NCBI GenBank assembly: GCA_026708165.1
Contig: JAPOVO010000008.1
Coordinates: 1 to 16,192, forward strand
DNA from: Chloroflexota bacterium
GTDB taxonomy: Bacteria; Chloroflexota; UBA11872; VXNJ01
Direction of reading: 5' to 3'
Length of the DNA: 16,192 bases
How positions within the stretch are numbered: the stretch's first letter is position 1; each line of letters opens with the position of its first letter. Under the pieces are notes generated by a model. That model did not search any database, was not told where the DNA came from, and saw only the letters and a program-made list of their open reading frames with translations. The position numbers were made by a program, and so were the translations under genes. Below, piece after piece: positions 1 to 5,768 of this stretch.

Positions 1-264
1 CAAGGAAGTGTTTCGAACCCGTCATCGGCGTATGCGCCCTTTGGAACCGTTGCCTGGCTCGGTGCGTATTCTAGAGAAATGTGAGTGGGATTCGCCCGTG
101 TGGCCTTCAGGCGTTGCAATCGCGTGTCTTCTTGTGTGGCGGGGTGGCTCGGCGTGGACTATTGCTTTGGCGAGCGTGAGTCCGCGAAGGGCGGCTTTTG
201 GGGGCATGTGACCCTAAACTCAGTCATCGGAACCGAATGCCGGAGTGATGTAGACGACTTAACG
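1..264. other. Upstream region of the tlpA-like gene, no gene recognised
   Basis: This stretch lies before the chosen start of the thioredoxin-like gene. The same reading frame stays open back to a GTG at 85 and has another GTG at 208, but the residues encoded there are low in hydrophobic order, rich in Cys and Trp, and match no signal-peptide logic. I therefore treat it as probable leader or intergenic sequence. I see no convincing promoter, RNA gene or repeat in it. Confidence 0.4.
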
Positions 265-927
265 GTGATTGACGATAGACGGATTGAGAGCTTGGGGTCT
301 GTCGGGCGGGATATCACGCTACCTCGCAAGCGGGGCCGCCGGGGGGTGCTGCTTGCACTGGCCGTTGGCGCGGGGGCTCTGGGGCTTGCGTATTGCGGCG
401 GGTCGGAGTCCTCGACCGAGAGTCAAGGGGACGAGCGAAAGTCGGACCTACTGGGGATTCCGAAGGGGGAAGCCCGATCCGCGCCGGACTTTGCGATGAC
501 CGTCTACCAGGGGCAAGACGAGCTTGGCGCGACGGACTTGCAGGTCAGCGGCATTCTCGATCAAGGCAAGCCGGTGATACTCAATTTCTGGGCAGGGCTT
601 TGTCCGCCGTGCAGAGCCGAGATGCCGGACTTCGAGGCGGTCTACGCGGCGAGCAAGTCGAAGATCACGCTGCTTGGCATCGACGTTGGGCCGTTCGTCG
701 GCCTGGGAACCTTCGACCAGGGGAAGTCGCTCGCAGCGGAGCTGGGGGTCACGTATCCGCTCGCCACACCAAAGGAAGCGGGCGTTCTGGCGGACTACAA
801 GGTGCTGGGAATGCCCACGACGGTGTTCGTCACGGCGGATGGGATCATCCACCGCGTATGGGCGGGTCTGCTCAGCGAAGAGATCATGCTGGAACTGGTC
901 GACGAGCTAGTAGAGGCTTCATCGTAA
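265..927 (+). CDS. TlpA-like membrane-anchored thioredoxin / thiol-disulfide oxidoreductase
   Basis: A thioredoxin-fold protein of the TlpA/ResA group, expected to reduce or exchange disulfides outside the cytoplasmic membrane, for example in cytochrome c maturation. With the GTG at 265 it has 220 residues: a charged start, a hydrophobic anchor at about 28-43, a Ser-rich linker, then the thioredoxin domain. The active site is C113-P-P-C116 followed by RAEMP, and the cis-proline is P184 in GMPTT. The anchor ends LAYC (C44) followed by GGS, which resembles a lipobox, but Tyr before the Cys is unusual, so it may simply be a membrane anchor. The ccdA-like gene follows 68 bases downstream and is the natural electron donor. 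The start is uncertain: GTG 208 and GTG 85 are in frame, but they add a long, unordered N-terminus. Confidence 0.85.
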   Translation: MIDDRRIESLGSVGRDITLPRKRGRRGVLLALAVGAGALGLAYCGGSESSTESQGDERKSDLLGIPKGEARSAPDFAMTVYQGQDELGATDLQVSGILDQGKPVILNFWAGLCPPCRAEMPDFEAVYAASKSKITLLGIDVGPFVGLGTFDQGKSLAAELGVTYPLATPKEAGVLADYKVLGMPTTVFVTADGIIHRVWAGLLSEEIMLELVDELVEASS

Positions 928-995
928 AACAGACGGAATCAAGCTCTCCAGATATTTCTCCGCCGTCTCCCGCATCGGCGGCGCAGGGACGTGCC

Positions 996-1811
996 GTGCG
1001 GACGCCCTCGGGGGGGATCCTGTTCGCCTACGGCGTCCCGGCGGCCATTGTGATCGTGCTTCTGGGAGGGCTCATCATCGTTCAGTCGGGGACGGAGGCG
1101 AACGTGGCTTCGGCAGCAGCGGCGCTTCCAATCGGGTTCGCGATGGCGGCGGGGATCGTCGCGAGCGTCAACCCGTGCGGGTTCTTCATGCTGCCGACCT
1201 ATATCGCGTATCAGCTTGGAACGGAAGAGGCCGGCTTCGATCGACTGAGTGCCGGACGTCGTACCGTGCGCGCGCTCGCGGTCGGCGGCACGGCAACCGC
1301 CGGATTCGCGGTCGTGTTTCTCGCGGTTGGGCTGGTGGTCGCGGCGGGAGCGGGTTGGGTAGGCCGCGTGTTCCCGTTCGCGGGACTGGGCGTCGGCGTT
1401 CTGATGCTCCTGTTTGGGATGTATCTACTGGTGAGCCACCGCTACGTGGGCATTCTCGCGGCGAGCAGGGTCACGGTCACGCCGAGGCGGAACATCCGTA
1501 ATGCGTTCGTTTTTGGCGTGGGCTATGCGATCAGTTCGCTGGCGTGCACGCTGCCGATTTTTCTGGCGGTCGTCGGCACGGCGCTGAGCGCCGGTGGGTT
1601 CCTAGCGTCGTTCGGGCAGTTCGCCTCGTATGCGCTGGGAATGGGAATAGTGATAGTCGCGGTGACCGTGGGATCGGCACTGTTCCGGGACGCGGTCTCG
1701 AAGTGGCTCAGGGGAGCGCTTCCGCATGTGCACAGAGTGGGCGCGTTCTTCCTGATCGGCGCGGGGAGCTATCTGGTGTATTACTGGGTGGTCTTTGCGG
1801 GGGTGTTTTAG
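996..1811 (+). CDS. ccdA: CcdA/DsbD-family transmembrane thiol-redox protein
   Basis: A membrane protein of the CcdA (DsbD beta) family, which carries electrons from cytoplasmic thioredoxin across the membrane to external thiol proteins such as the TlpA-like protein encoded just upstream. The 271-residue product has about six hydrophobic segments. The two family cysteines are visible: C61 in VNPCGFFMLP in the first family helix and C184 in SSLACTLPIF, each followed by the helix-breaking proline expected. The frame is open far upstream, over the tlpA-like gene, but those residues (high Arg/Gly) are a shadow. I chose GTG 996 because AGGGA lies a few bases before it and it is the only usual start codon between the end of tlpA and the first helix. 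The N-terminal helix before the CcdA core is extra. Confidence 0.86.
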   Translation: MRTPSGGILFAYGVPAAIVIVLLGGLIIVQSGTEANVASAAAALPIGFAMAAGIVASVNPCGFFMLPTYIAYQLGTEEAGFDRLSAGRRTVRALAVGGTATAGFAVVFLAVGLVVAAGAGWVGRVFPFAGLGVGVLMLLFGMYLLVSHRYVGILAASRVTVTPRRNIRNAFVFGVGYAISSLACTLPIFLAVVGTALSAGGFLASFGQFASYALGMGIVIVAVTVGSALFRDAVSKWLRGALPHVHRVGAFFLIGAGSYLVYYWVVFAGVF

Positions 1812-1841
1812 GGGGCCGACGATACGTGGCGAATGTCTATT

Positions 1842-2033
1842 TCAGAGGAGTTCAAACTCGTCTGGAGTAAGGCCCGCTTGGCGCAATATGCTGGGAAGGG
1901 TTCCTACAGCAATTCCTCTATGACGCGGCACGATGGCTGTACGGATACCCAAGCCTGTCTGCTTCGCAAACTTGACGTGGCTGCCTTTTTGACTCACTTT
2001 CGCAAAGCCTGCAGCGGTGAGTTTGCGCGCCAC
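1842..2033 (-). CDS. hicA: HicA-family mRNA interferase toxin
   Basis: A small double-stranded-RNA-binding-fold toxin that cleaves mRNA, neutralised by HicB. The diagnostic features are the GSH motif with the catalytic His (KGSHVKF), the basic strand after it, and the ending GTLPSILRQAGLTPDEFELL, all typical of HicA. It follows hicB on the minus strand. The GTG at 2033 gives 63 residues, but homology clearly continues upstream in frame (LPYREVARKL, the first helix of HicA) to a CTG at 2066-2064 just after an in-frame stop. The true start is therefore probably CTG 2066, overlapping the hicB stop by 14 bases and giving 74 residues. The gene converges with ccdA, leaving 30 bases between the two stop codons. 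Confidence 0.82.
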   Translation of the reverse strand: MARKLTAAGFAKVSQKGSHVKFAKQTGLGIRTAIVPRHRGIAVGTLPSILRQAGLTPDEFELL

Positions 2034-2052
2034 TTCCCGATAGGGGAGCGGT

Positions 2053-2259
2053 TTAGCCGGCGGCAGCCTCTACCTCGATGCGGTGAAGCTGCGGCGCCGA
2101 CGTTGGGAGGGGATCTTCGAAATGAAGCTCCAGCGCCTCGCGCAGATTGTCAAGAGATGCCTTGACCGATTCGCCTTGGCTGGCCACGTCGACTTCCAAT
2201 GCTTGCGCTACGTACCAGTCGCCTTCCCTAGTGATGCTCGCCGTGAATATCTGCTTCAA
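2053..2259 (-). CDS. hicB: HicB-family antitoxin, short form
   Basis: Antitoxin partner of the downstream HicA. The 68 residues form the partial RNase H-like HicB fold: a first strand with KQIFTASITREGDWYVAQALEVDVASQG, then a helix (SVKASLDNLREALELHFED). This EGDWYVA...ALE..VASQG pattern is highly typical of the short HicB class that lacks a separate C-terminal DNA-binding domain. The start is TTG at 2259-2257, supported by a strong GGAGG ribosome site 9 bases upstream. An ATG at 2266 is out of frame. The stop TAA (2055-2053) lies inside the probable N-terminal part of hicA, so the two are translationally coupled. Confidence 0.85.
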   Translation of the reverse strand: MKQIFTASITREGDWYVAQALEVDVASQGESVKASLDNLREALELHFEDPLPTSAPQLHRIEVEAAAG

Positions 2260-2268
2260 TCGGCATGG

Positions 2269-2273
2269 CCTCC
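2269..2273 (-). promoter_or_regulatory. Ribosome binding site deciding the hicB TTG start
   Basis: On the minus strand GGAGG lies 9 bases before the TTG at 2259. It supports the rare TTG start over the nearby out-of-frame ATG at 2266. Confidence 0.6.
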
Positions 2274-2550
2274 GTCGCGACCGGCCGCGGAAATGACGTC
2301 AGTTCCGAACAGTTCAGTCAGTCTCGAATTGTGGTGCGCTTACTATATCGGGCCATCCCTCGATTTCGCGGGGCGATGAATGGCGATATTTAATCGCTCC
2401 ATAGACCATTTGCTCCTCTTTCAGAATGCGGCCTTCAGCCCACATTCCAGGATCCCCGATTGCTATTTCAGCCTCCGCGCGAATCCTCAACGCACCGCTT
2501 CAGGTTCGTCCACGCACAGTGTCCTCGATAGTCTCGTCGGGCGGGGTGGT
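2274..2550. other. Intergenic region between hicB and the zinc-finger gene
   Basis: There is no convincing gene here; short open frames on the plus strand (2380-2586, 2426-2620) have no recognisable composition or ribosome site. On the minus strand a good -10-like hexamer, TATAGT (2347-2342), lies about 80 bases before hicB, but there is no good -35 at the usual distance, so it is only a weak hicBA promoter candidate. The last bases are G-rich and run into the shared promoter-like element at 2551. Confidence 0.4.
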
Positions 2551-2588
2551 GGTTTTATGGCGGGCTGGGCGGTGGGTATGCTCTGAGC
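2551..2588 (+). promoter_or_regulatory. Promoter-like leader element, copy 1
   Basis: GGTTTTAT (2551-2558), an 18-base G-rich spacer and TATGCT (2577-2582) followed by CTGAGC form a promoter-like layout 25 bases before the GTG of the next gene. A nearly identical element stands at 4411-4447 before the dehydrogenase gene. Because the copies differ by small indels in the spacer but keep both ends, a shared promoter or regulator site is the best reading. Confidence 0.5.
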
Positions 2589-2612
2589 GGGCCATGTTGT
2601 TGGGGGTGGCAC

Positions 2613-3590
2613 GTGGGTGATTGCAGGTTTTGCGGGAAGCCGGCGGGGTGCTTGCGGAAGGAGCACGGGGTCTGCGCGGCCAGGACCGAGCGGGCGAAGG
2701 AATCGATCAAGACGCTGTGCGTGGACGCGGCGCTGAGGGGCGCGGACCTGGACGGGCTGCGACCGAGGATCCGGGAGACGGCGGCGGGTGGCTTCGTCGA
2801 GATGTCCGAGAGCAGGATGAAGCGGACGCTGGCGGCGGGATGGCGCAATGCCGTGGTGGAGGCGATGGAAGACCACGTGCTCTCGACCTCGGAGAAGCGG
2901 GGCCTCAACCGCTACCGAGCGCAGTTCGACCTGGCTGAGAAACAGCTAAACCGCGCCGGTCACTTCGAACTATTCACGAAGATGGCGCTGCTCAACTCGC
3001 TGATGGAGCATGGCGTGATTCCGCGGACCGATCGCCGGAGGGCGAGAGCGCGCTTCGGCAGGCTGCCTTTCAACCTGATGAAGAGCGAAGGGCTGGTCTG
3101 GATGATAAATAACGTGGGCTACATGCAGCAGATAACGCGCCGAGAGCATCGAGGCCAGTCAATGGGCATGAGCTTTCGCGTGGCCAAGGGCGTGTACGTG
3201 CGTCCAGGGACGTTTCGAGGTCAGTCGGTATCGACCACATCGATGGAGCATACGGACGCGGGCGTGCTGGGCGTGACGACGAAGCATATCTATTTCAAGG
3301 GAAGCGAGAAGAGCTTCCGAGTGAGGCTGGAGAAGATCGTCTCGTTCGATCCGTACCAGGACGGACTGGGGATCATGCGGGACACGGCGAGCGCCAAGCC
3401 GGAGATTTTCACGATGGACCCGACCGACGCCTGGTTCTCGATAAACCTGATCGACGCATTGCTGGATATAGAGGACCTGAAGCCGCCGGGACCGGACGCG
3501 GTGACGCTGGACGAGATCGTGGACGAGGTGCCGGATGACGACGAGGATGACGCGGGGCTGTTCATCGCGGGGACGGGGGCGTCGCTGTAG
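2613..3590 (+). CDS. Hypothetical protein with N-terminal zinc finger and C-terminal PH-like domain
   Basis: I do not recognise a named family. The 325-residue product starts with a likely zinc-binding module, C4-x2-C7 ... H18-x2-C21. Residues about 25-120 look helical and charged, rich in Arg and Glu. From about 180 to 290 there is a beta-rich stretch (KGVYVRPGTFRG, then GVLGVTTKHIYFKGSEKSFRVRLEKIVSF, then PEIFTMDPTDAWFSINLIDALL). That succession of strands ending in one helix, with the 'T.khiyFkGseksfrv.l.kIvs' pattern, resembles bacterial PH/GRAM-like domains; this is an inference from pattern. The tail is strongly acidic (DDDEDD). No signal peptide or membrane helix is visible, so it should be cytoplasmic. 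GTG 2613 is preceded by GGGGGTGG. It stands alone between two toxin-antitoxin pairs. Confidence 0.75.
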   Translation: MGDCRFCGKPAGCLRKEHGVCAARTERAKESIKTLCVDAALRGADLDGLRPRIRETAAGGFVEMSESRMKRTLAAGWRNAVVEAMEDHVLSTSEKRGLNRYRAQFDLAEKQLNRAGHFELFTKMALLNSLMEHGVIPRTDRRRARARFGRLPFNLMKSEGLVWMINNVGYMQQITRREHRGQSMGMSFRVAKGVYVRPGTFRGQSVSTTSMEHTDAGVLGVTTKHIYFKGSEKSFRVRLEKIVSFDPYQDGLGIMRDTASAKPEIFTMDPTDAWFSINLIDALLDIEDLKPPGPDAVTLDEIVDEVPDDDEDDAGLFIAGTGASL

Positions 3591-3630
3591 CACGCCCACG
3601 CCGTTACCGGGCTCCTAGATTCCATGCGCG

Positions 3631-3659
3631 GTATGATTTTAGACAGCTGAAATTCATAC
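3631..3659. promoter_or_regulatory. Palindromic operator of the vapBC operon
   Basis: The arms GTATGATTTT (3631-3640) and AAATTCATAC (3650-3659) form an inverted repeat with one mismatch in ten and a 9-base centre. It ends 10 bases before the vapB ATG and covers a TATGAT -10-like hexamer (3632-3637). AbrB-type antitoxins usually repress their own operon from such sites, so this is the likely autoregulatory operator. Confidence 0.6.
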
Positions 3660-3669
3660 TGAGGTAGTC

Positions 3670-3885
3670 ATGCGCATATCTGAACGAGGCCAAATCACCA
3701 TTCCAAAGCATCTGCGGGACCGCTTCGGGATGAACCACAACGTAGAGGTTGAGATCACTCCCACGGAGAAGGGACTGCTGATTCAGAAGAGGGCCACGGA
3801 ACATCCGGTGGACCGGATTGCCGGGATTCTTGACGACGCCGACTTCGATGTTGACGAATACATAGAGGAAATCCGAGGTAGGTGA
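3670..3885 (+). CDS. vapB: AbrB/SpoVT-fold VapB antitoxin
   Basis: Antitoxin and likely autorepressor of the VapC toxin encoded next. Residues 1-45 are a swapped-hairpin AbrB domain: ISERGQITIPKHLRDRFGM is the standard 'GQITIPk.lR..l' signature, followed by VEVEITPTEKGLLIQK. The acidic C-terminal part (DRIAGILDDADFDVDEYIEEIRGR) is the expected toxin-binding tail. Length, 71 residues, is typical. GAGG sits at 3661-3664 before the ATG. The stop overlaps the vapC start in GTGA, so translation is coupled. Confidence 0.9.
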   Translation: MRISERGQITIPKHLRDRFGMNHNVEVEITPTEKGLLIQKRATEHPVDRIAGILDDADFDVDEYIEEIRGR

Positions 3886-4286
3886 TCACAGCGGTCGACA
3901 CGAACGTTCTCTTCGACCTGTTCCGAACGGATTCACCGCACCACTTCCAGTCAAAGGAATGGCTGGCGGACGCTTACGACCGCGGCGCGGTGATCGTGTG
4001 CGACATCGTATATGCGGAACTGGTTCCGGCGTTCCGAGACAGAGCGACGCTGGATGGGGCATTGCGGGAGATCAACGCGGTGCTCTCGCCAATCGACGCT
4101 TCTATCGCTTATGAAGCCGGGCAGCGCTGGGGGCGATACCGCCGGGCGGGCGGGCCGCGGGAACGAATCATCTCCGACTTTCTGATTGGCGCTCACGCCA
4201 CCACTGCTGCCGACGCGTTTCTTACTCGGGACCGCGGCTTTTACGCGACGTACTTTCCGGAGTTGAAGAGGCCGGCCGCAAAATAA
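3882..4286 (+). CDS. vapC: VapC-family PIN-domain ribonuclease toxin
   Basis: A PIN-domain endoribonuclease toxin, which usually cuts tRNA or rRNA; the target cannot be read from sequence. The acidic metal-binding residues are in place: D6 in VDTNVL, E46 in YAELV, D99 in ISDFLIGAHA and D117 in LTRDRGF. The 134 residues match the family's size. It begins with GTG at 3882, overlapping the vapB stop by four bases. All catalytic positions are intact, so the toxin should be active. Note the downstream gene, an unrelated dehydrogenase, has its own promoter-like element. Confidence 0.9.
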   Translation: MITAVDTNVLFDLFRTDSPHHFQSKEWLADAYDRGAVIVCDIVYAELVPAFRDRATLDGALREINAVLSPIDASIAYEAGQRWGRYRRAGGPRERIISDFLIGAHATTAADAFLTRDRGFYATYFPELKRPAAK

Positions 4287-4392
4287 CGGCGTCCTTCAAG
4301 CTTGGTGGGCTGCTCATCGCCGCGAGCCGCCAGACGAGCCCGGGATCGGACCGCGTGAATGACCAACTGGAGGCTGAGTGTACGCGGTTATC

Positions 4393-4403
4393 TGGTTAGA
4401 CCA
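4393..4403. promoter_or_regulatory. FadR/GntR-type operator-like palindrome upstream of the dehydrogenase gene
   Basis: TGGT-TAG-ACCA is a perfect 4-base inverted repeat with a 3-base centre, matching the general TGGTnnnACCA form bound by FadR-subfamily GntR regulators, which often control lactate and other organic-acid genes. It stands 8 bases before the promoter-like element at 4411. No such regulator is encoded in the window, so binding is an inference. Confidence 0.35.
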
Positions 4404-4410
4404 ACATGAT

Positions 4411-4447
4411 GGTTTTATTGGGGGCGGGTGGTGGGTATGCTCTGAGC
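4411..4447 (+). promoter_or_regulatory. Promoter-like leader element, copy 2
   Basis: GGTTTTAT (4411-4418), a 17-base G-rich spacer and TATGCT (4436-4441) plus CTGAGC repeat the element at 2551-2588. It lies about 35 bases before the ATG of the dehydrogenase gene. Outside the element the two upstream regions show no similarity. Confidence 0.5.
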
Positions 4448-4481
4448 CGCGTGGTGGGACCGATTAGCCGTGGGAGTAGAC

Positions 4482-5528
4482 ATGCCGTCATTTGCGAGCG
4501 AGGGGCTGCGCGTTTTCGCGCGGGACGTTTTCATTGCCTGTAACACGCCGGAGGACCTAGCCGAGGAAGTCGCGACGGCGCTCATTCTGGCCGATCTGTC
4601 GGGGCATCCGTCGCACGGAGTGATCCGCATCCCCAGCTACATTGACGAGATGAACGCCGGACGGGTGGTGCCGGGCAACCGAGTTACCGAGATTTCACGC
4701 ACGGCAACCGCGGTGCTGCTGGACGCGAATTGGGGATTCGGACATCCGGCGGCGGCTCACGCGACCCGAGAGGTCGCGGCGATGGCCCTGGAGAGCGGGA
4801 TCGCGCTGGCGGGCGTTGTCAGCCTGAATCACGTGGGGCGACTGGGACAGTGGGCGGAGCTGGCGGCCGACCTGGGAATAATCATGCTGATGTTCACCGG
4901 GGGCGAATACATCACGAACACGGCGGCACCGTTTGGCGGGATGTCCCGGAGGCTGTCGACGAATCCGATGTCCGCCGCGATCCCTTCGGCCACGAAGGGG
5001 GACATGATTCTCGACTTTGCCACCACGGCCTCGGCCGAGGGCAAGCTGCGGGTGGCGCGGGCAAAGGGAGCCGAGGTGGCGCCGAACGTGATAATCGACA
5101 AGCATGGCAATCCCACGACCGATCCCGAGGACTTTTACGAAGGCGGGATGCTGCTGCCGTTTGGGGGGCACAAGGGATATGCGCTGTCGATGCTGGTCCA
5201 CGCGCTGGGGAGCTGCCTGACCGGAGCGTGGAACACCGAGAAGATAAACAAGTTCGGAGCGGCGGTCATAGGGATCGATCCGGCTGTCTTCGTTCCGGCG
5301 GAAATCGGGGGCGGCGGTGTGGACCGGCTTTTCGATCGGATGACCACCTCCCAGCCGGCACCCGGGTTCGACGAGGTGTTGATACCGGGCGAGCCGGAGC
5401 GACGCTCGCGCGAGCGTTATTCAAAGGAAGGCGTGGAGCTGTCTGAGGCGACGGTGGACGCGCTTAGGAAGTCGGGCGAGGCGCTCGGAGTCGACACGTC
5501 GTCGCTCGATGCGCCGCTTGGGGGATAG
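4482..5528 (+). CDS. Ldh_2-family (YbiC/HcxB-like) NAD(P)-dependent 2-hydroxyacid dehydrogenase
   Basis: A cytoplasmic dehydrogenase of the malate/L-lactate dehydrogenase family that is unrelated in fold to classical LDH/MDH. It oxidises 2-hydroxycarboxylic acids or reduces 2-oxoacids with NAD(P); the exact substrate is open. Motifs: SGHPSHGVIRIPSY at 40-53, the catalytic-region NHVGRLGQWAE (H117), a conserved STNPMS, LDFATTASAEGKLRVA, and GGHKGYAL with K231. The pattern follows Escherichia coli YbiC (hydroxycarboxylate dehydrogenase B) more closely than sulfolactate or ureidoglycolate dehydrogenases. Length, 348 residues, is normal. I chose ATG 4482 because GGGAG lies 5 bases before it; GTG 4470 is in frame and possible. 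A short-stem hairpin at 5583-5595 follows the gene but lacks a T run. Confidence 0.86.
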   Translation: MPSFASEGLRVFARDVFIACNTPEDLAEEVATALILADLSGHPSHGVIRIPSYIDEMNAGRVVPGNRVTEISRTATAVLLDANWGFGHPAAAHATREVAAMALESGIALAGVVSLNHVGRLGQWAELAADLGIIMLMFTGGEYITNTAAPFGGMSRRLSTNPMSAAIPSATKGDMILDFATTASAEGKLRVARAKGAEVAPNVIIDKHGNPTTDPEDFYEGGMLLPFGGHKGYALSMLVHALGSCLTGAWNTEKINKFGAAVIGIDPAVFVPAEIGGGGVDRLFDRMTTSQPAPGFDEVLIPGEPERRSRERYSKEGVELSEATVDALRKSGEALGVDTSSLDAPLGG

Positions 5529-5573
5529 TGCCTGGTCCGGCTGACTGACACGCCGGGGAAGTCCACGAACGGC

Positions 5574-5597
5574 CTTTGCGCCTTGCCATGGGCAAAG
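5574..5597. terminator. Weak hairpin after the dehydrogenase gene
   Basis: CTTTGC (5574-5579) can pair with GCAAAG (5592-5597); alternatively TTGCC (5583-5587) pairs with GGCAA (5591-5595) around a 3-base loop. There is no T run after it, so termination is only a guess. Confidence 0.25.
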
Positions 5598-5644
5598 AGG
5601 GGCTGGATTCCGACTTGATATCGGGGTAGGCGGCGGATCGGTCT

Positions 5645-5659
5645 GGTACTTCTAGTACC
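5645..5659. repeat. Perfect short palindrome upstream of the pspC-liaF operon
   Basis: GGTACT-TCT-AGTACC is a perfect 6-base inverted repeat with a 3-base loop, in a region without a gene and about 110 bases before the PspC gene. A second, imperfect one, CTCTA (5675-5679) with TAGAG (5686-5690), follows. They could be operators; there is no direct proof. Confidence 0.4.
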
Positions 5660-5708
5660 TTCGGCATAGTTCGACTCTACAGATATAGAGATTTCGGTCC
5701 ACGACGGC

Positions 5709-5735
5709 TTGACTCAATCCAAATACATTTAGAGT
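5709..5735 (+). promoter_or_regulatory. Candidate promoter of the pspC-liaFSR-like operon
   Basis: TTGACT (5709-5714) is a good -35; TAGAGT (5730-5735) fits the -10 at four of six positions, but the spacer is only 15 bases. GACTC half-sites at 5673-5677, 5711-5715 and, inverted, 5732-5736 surround it, so an activator may compensate for the short spacer. Confidence 0.35.
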
Positions 5736-5755
5736 CGGAATCCCAATCAAGAAAT

Positions 5756-5760
5756 GGAGG
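5756..5760 (+). promoter_or_regulatory. Ribosome binding site deciding the PspC gene start
   Basis: GGAGG lies 8 bases before the ATG at 5769. It overlaps the upstream in-frame ATG at 5754, which cannot therefore be served by it. The start is 5769. Confidence 0.6.
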
Positions 5761-5768
5761 TTGTCTTG

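Noticed and set aside
393..995. Long open frame upstream of the CcdA start, overlapping the tlpA-like gene
   Set aside because: It is the other-frame shadow of the thioredoxin gene: Arg/Gly/His-rich, with no domain, while the overlapping frame has the CPPC and cis-Pro motifs.
2533..2576. G-quadruplex in the G-rich leader before the zinc-finger gene
   Set aside because: Several G runs are present, but the long central gap breaks a canonical four-run motif, so it is only mentioned with the leader element.
2487..2908. Minus-strand open frames opposite the zinc-finger gene
   Set aside because: Pro/Arg-rich antisense shadows with no ribosome site.
5603..5640. Possible decayed copy of the REP-like element (starts CTGGATTCC)
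   Set aside because: Only the first nine bases match; the second arm is missing.
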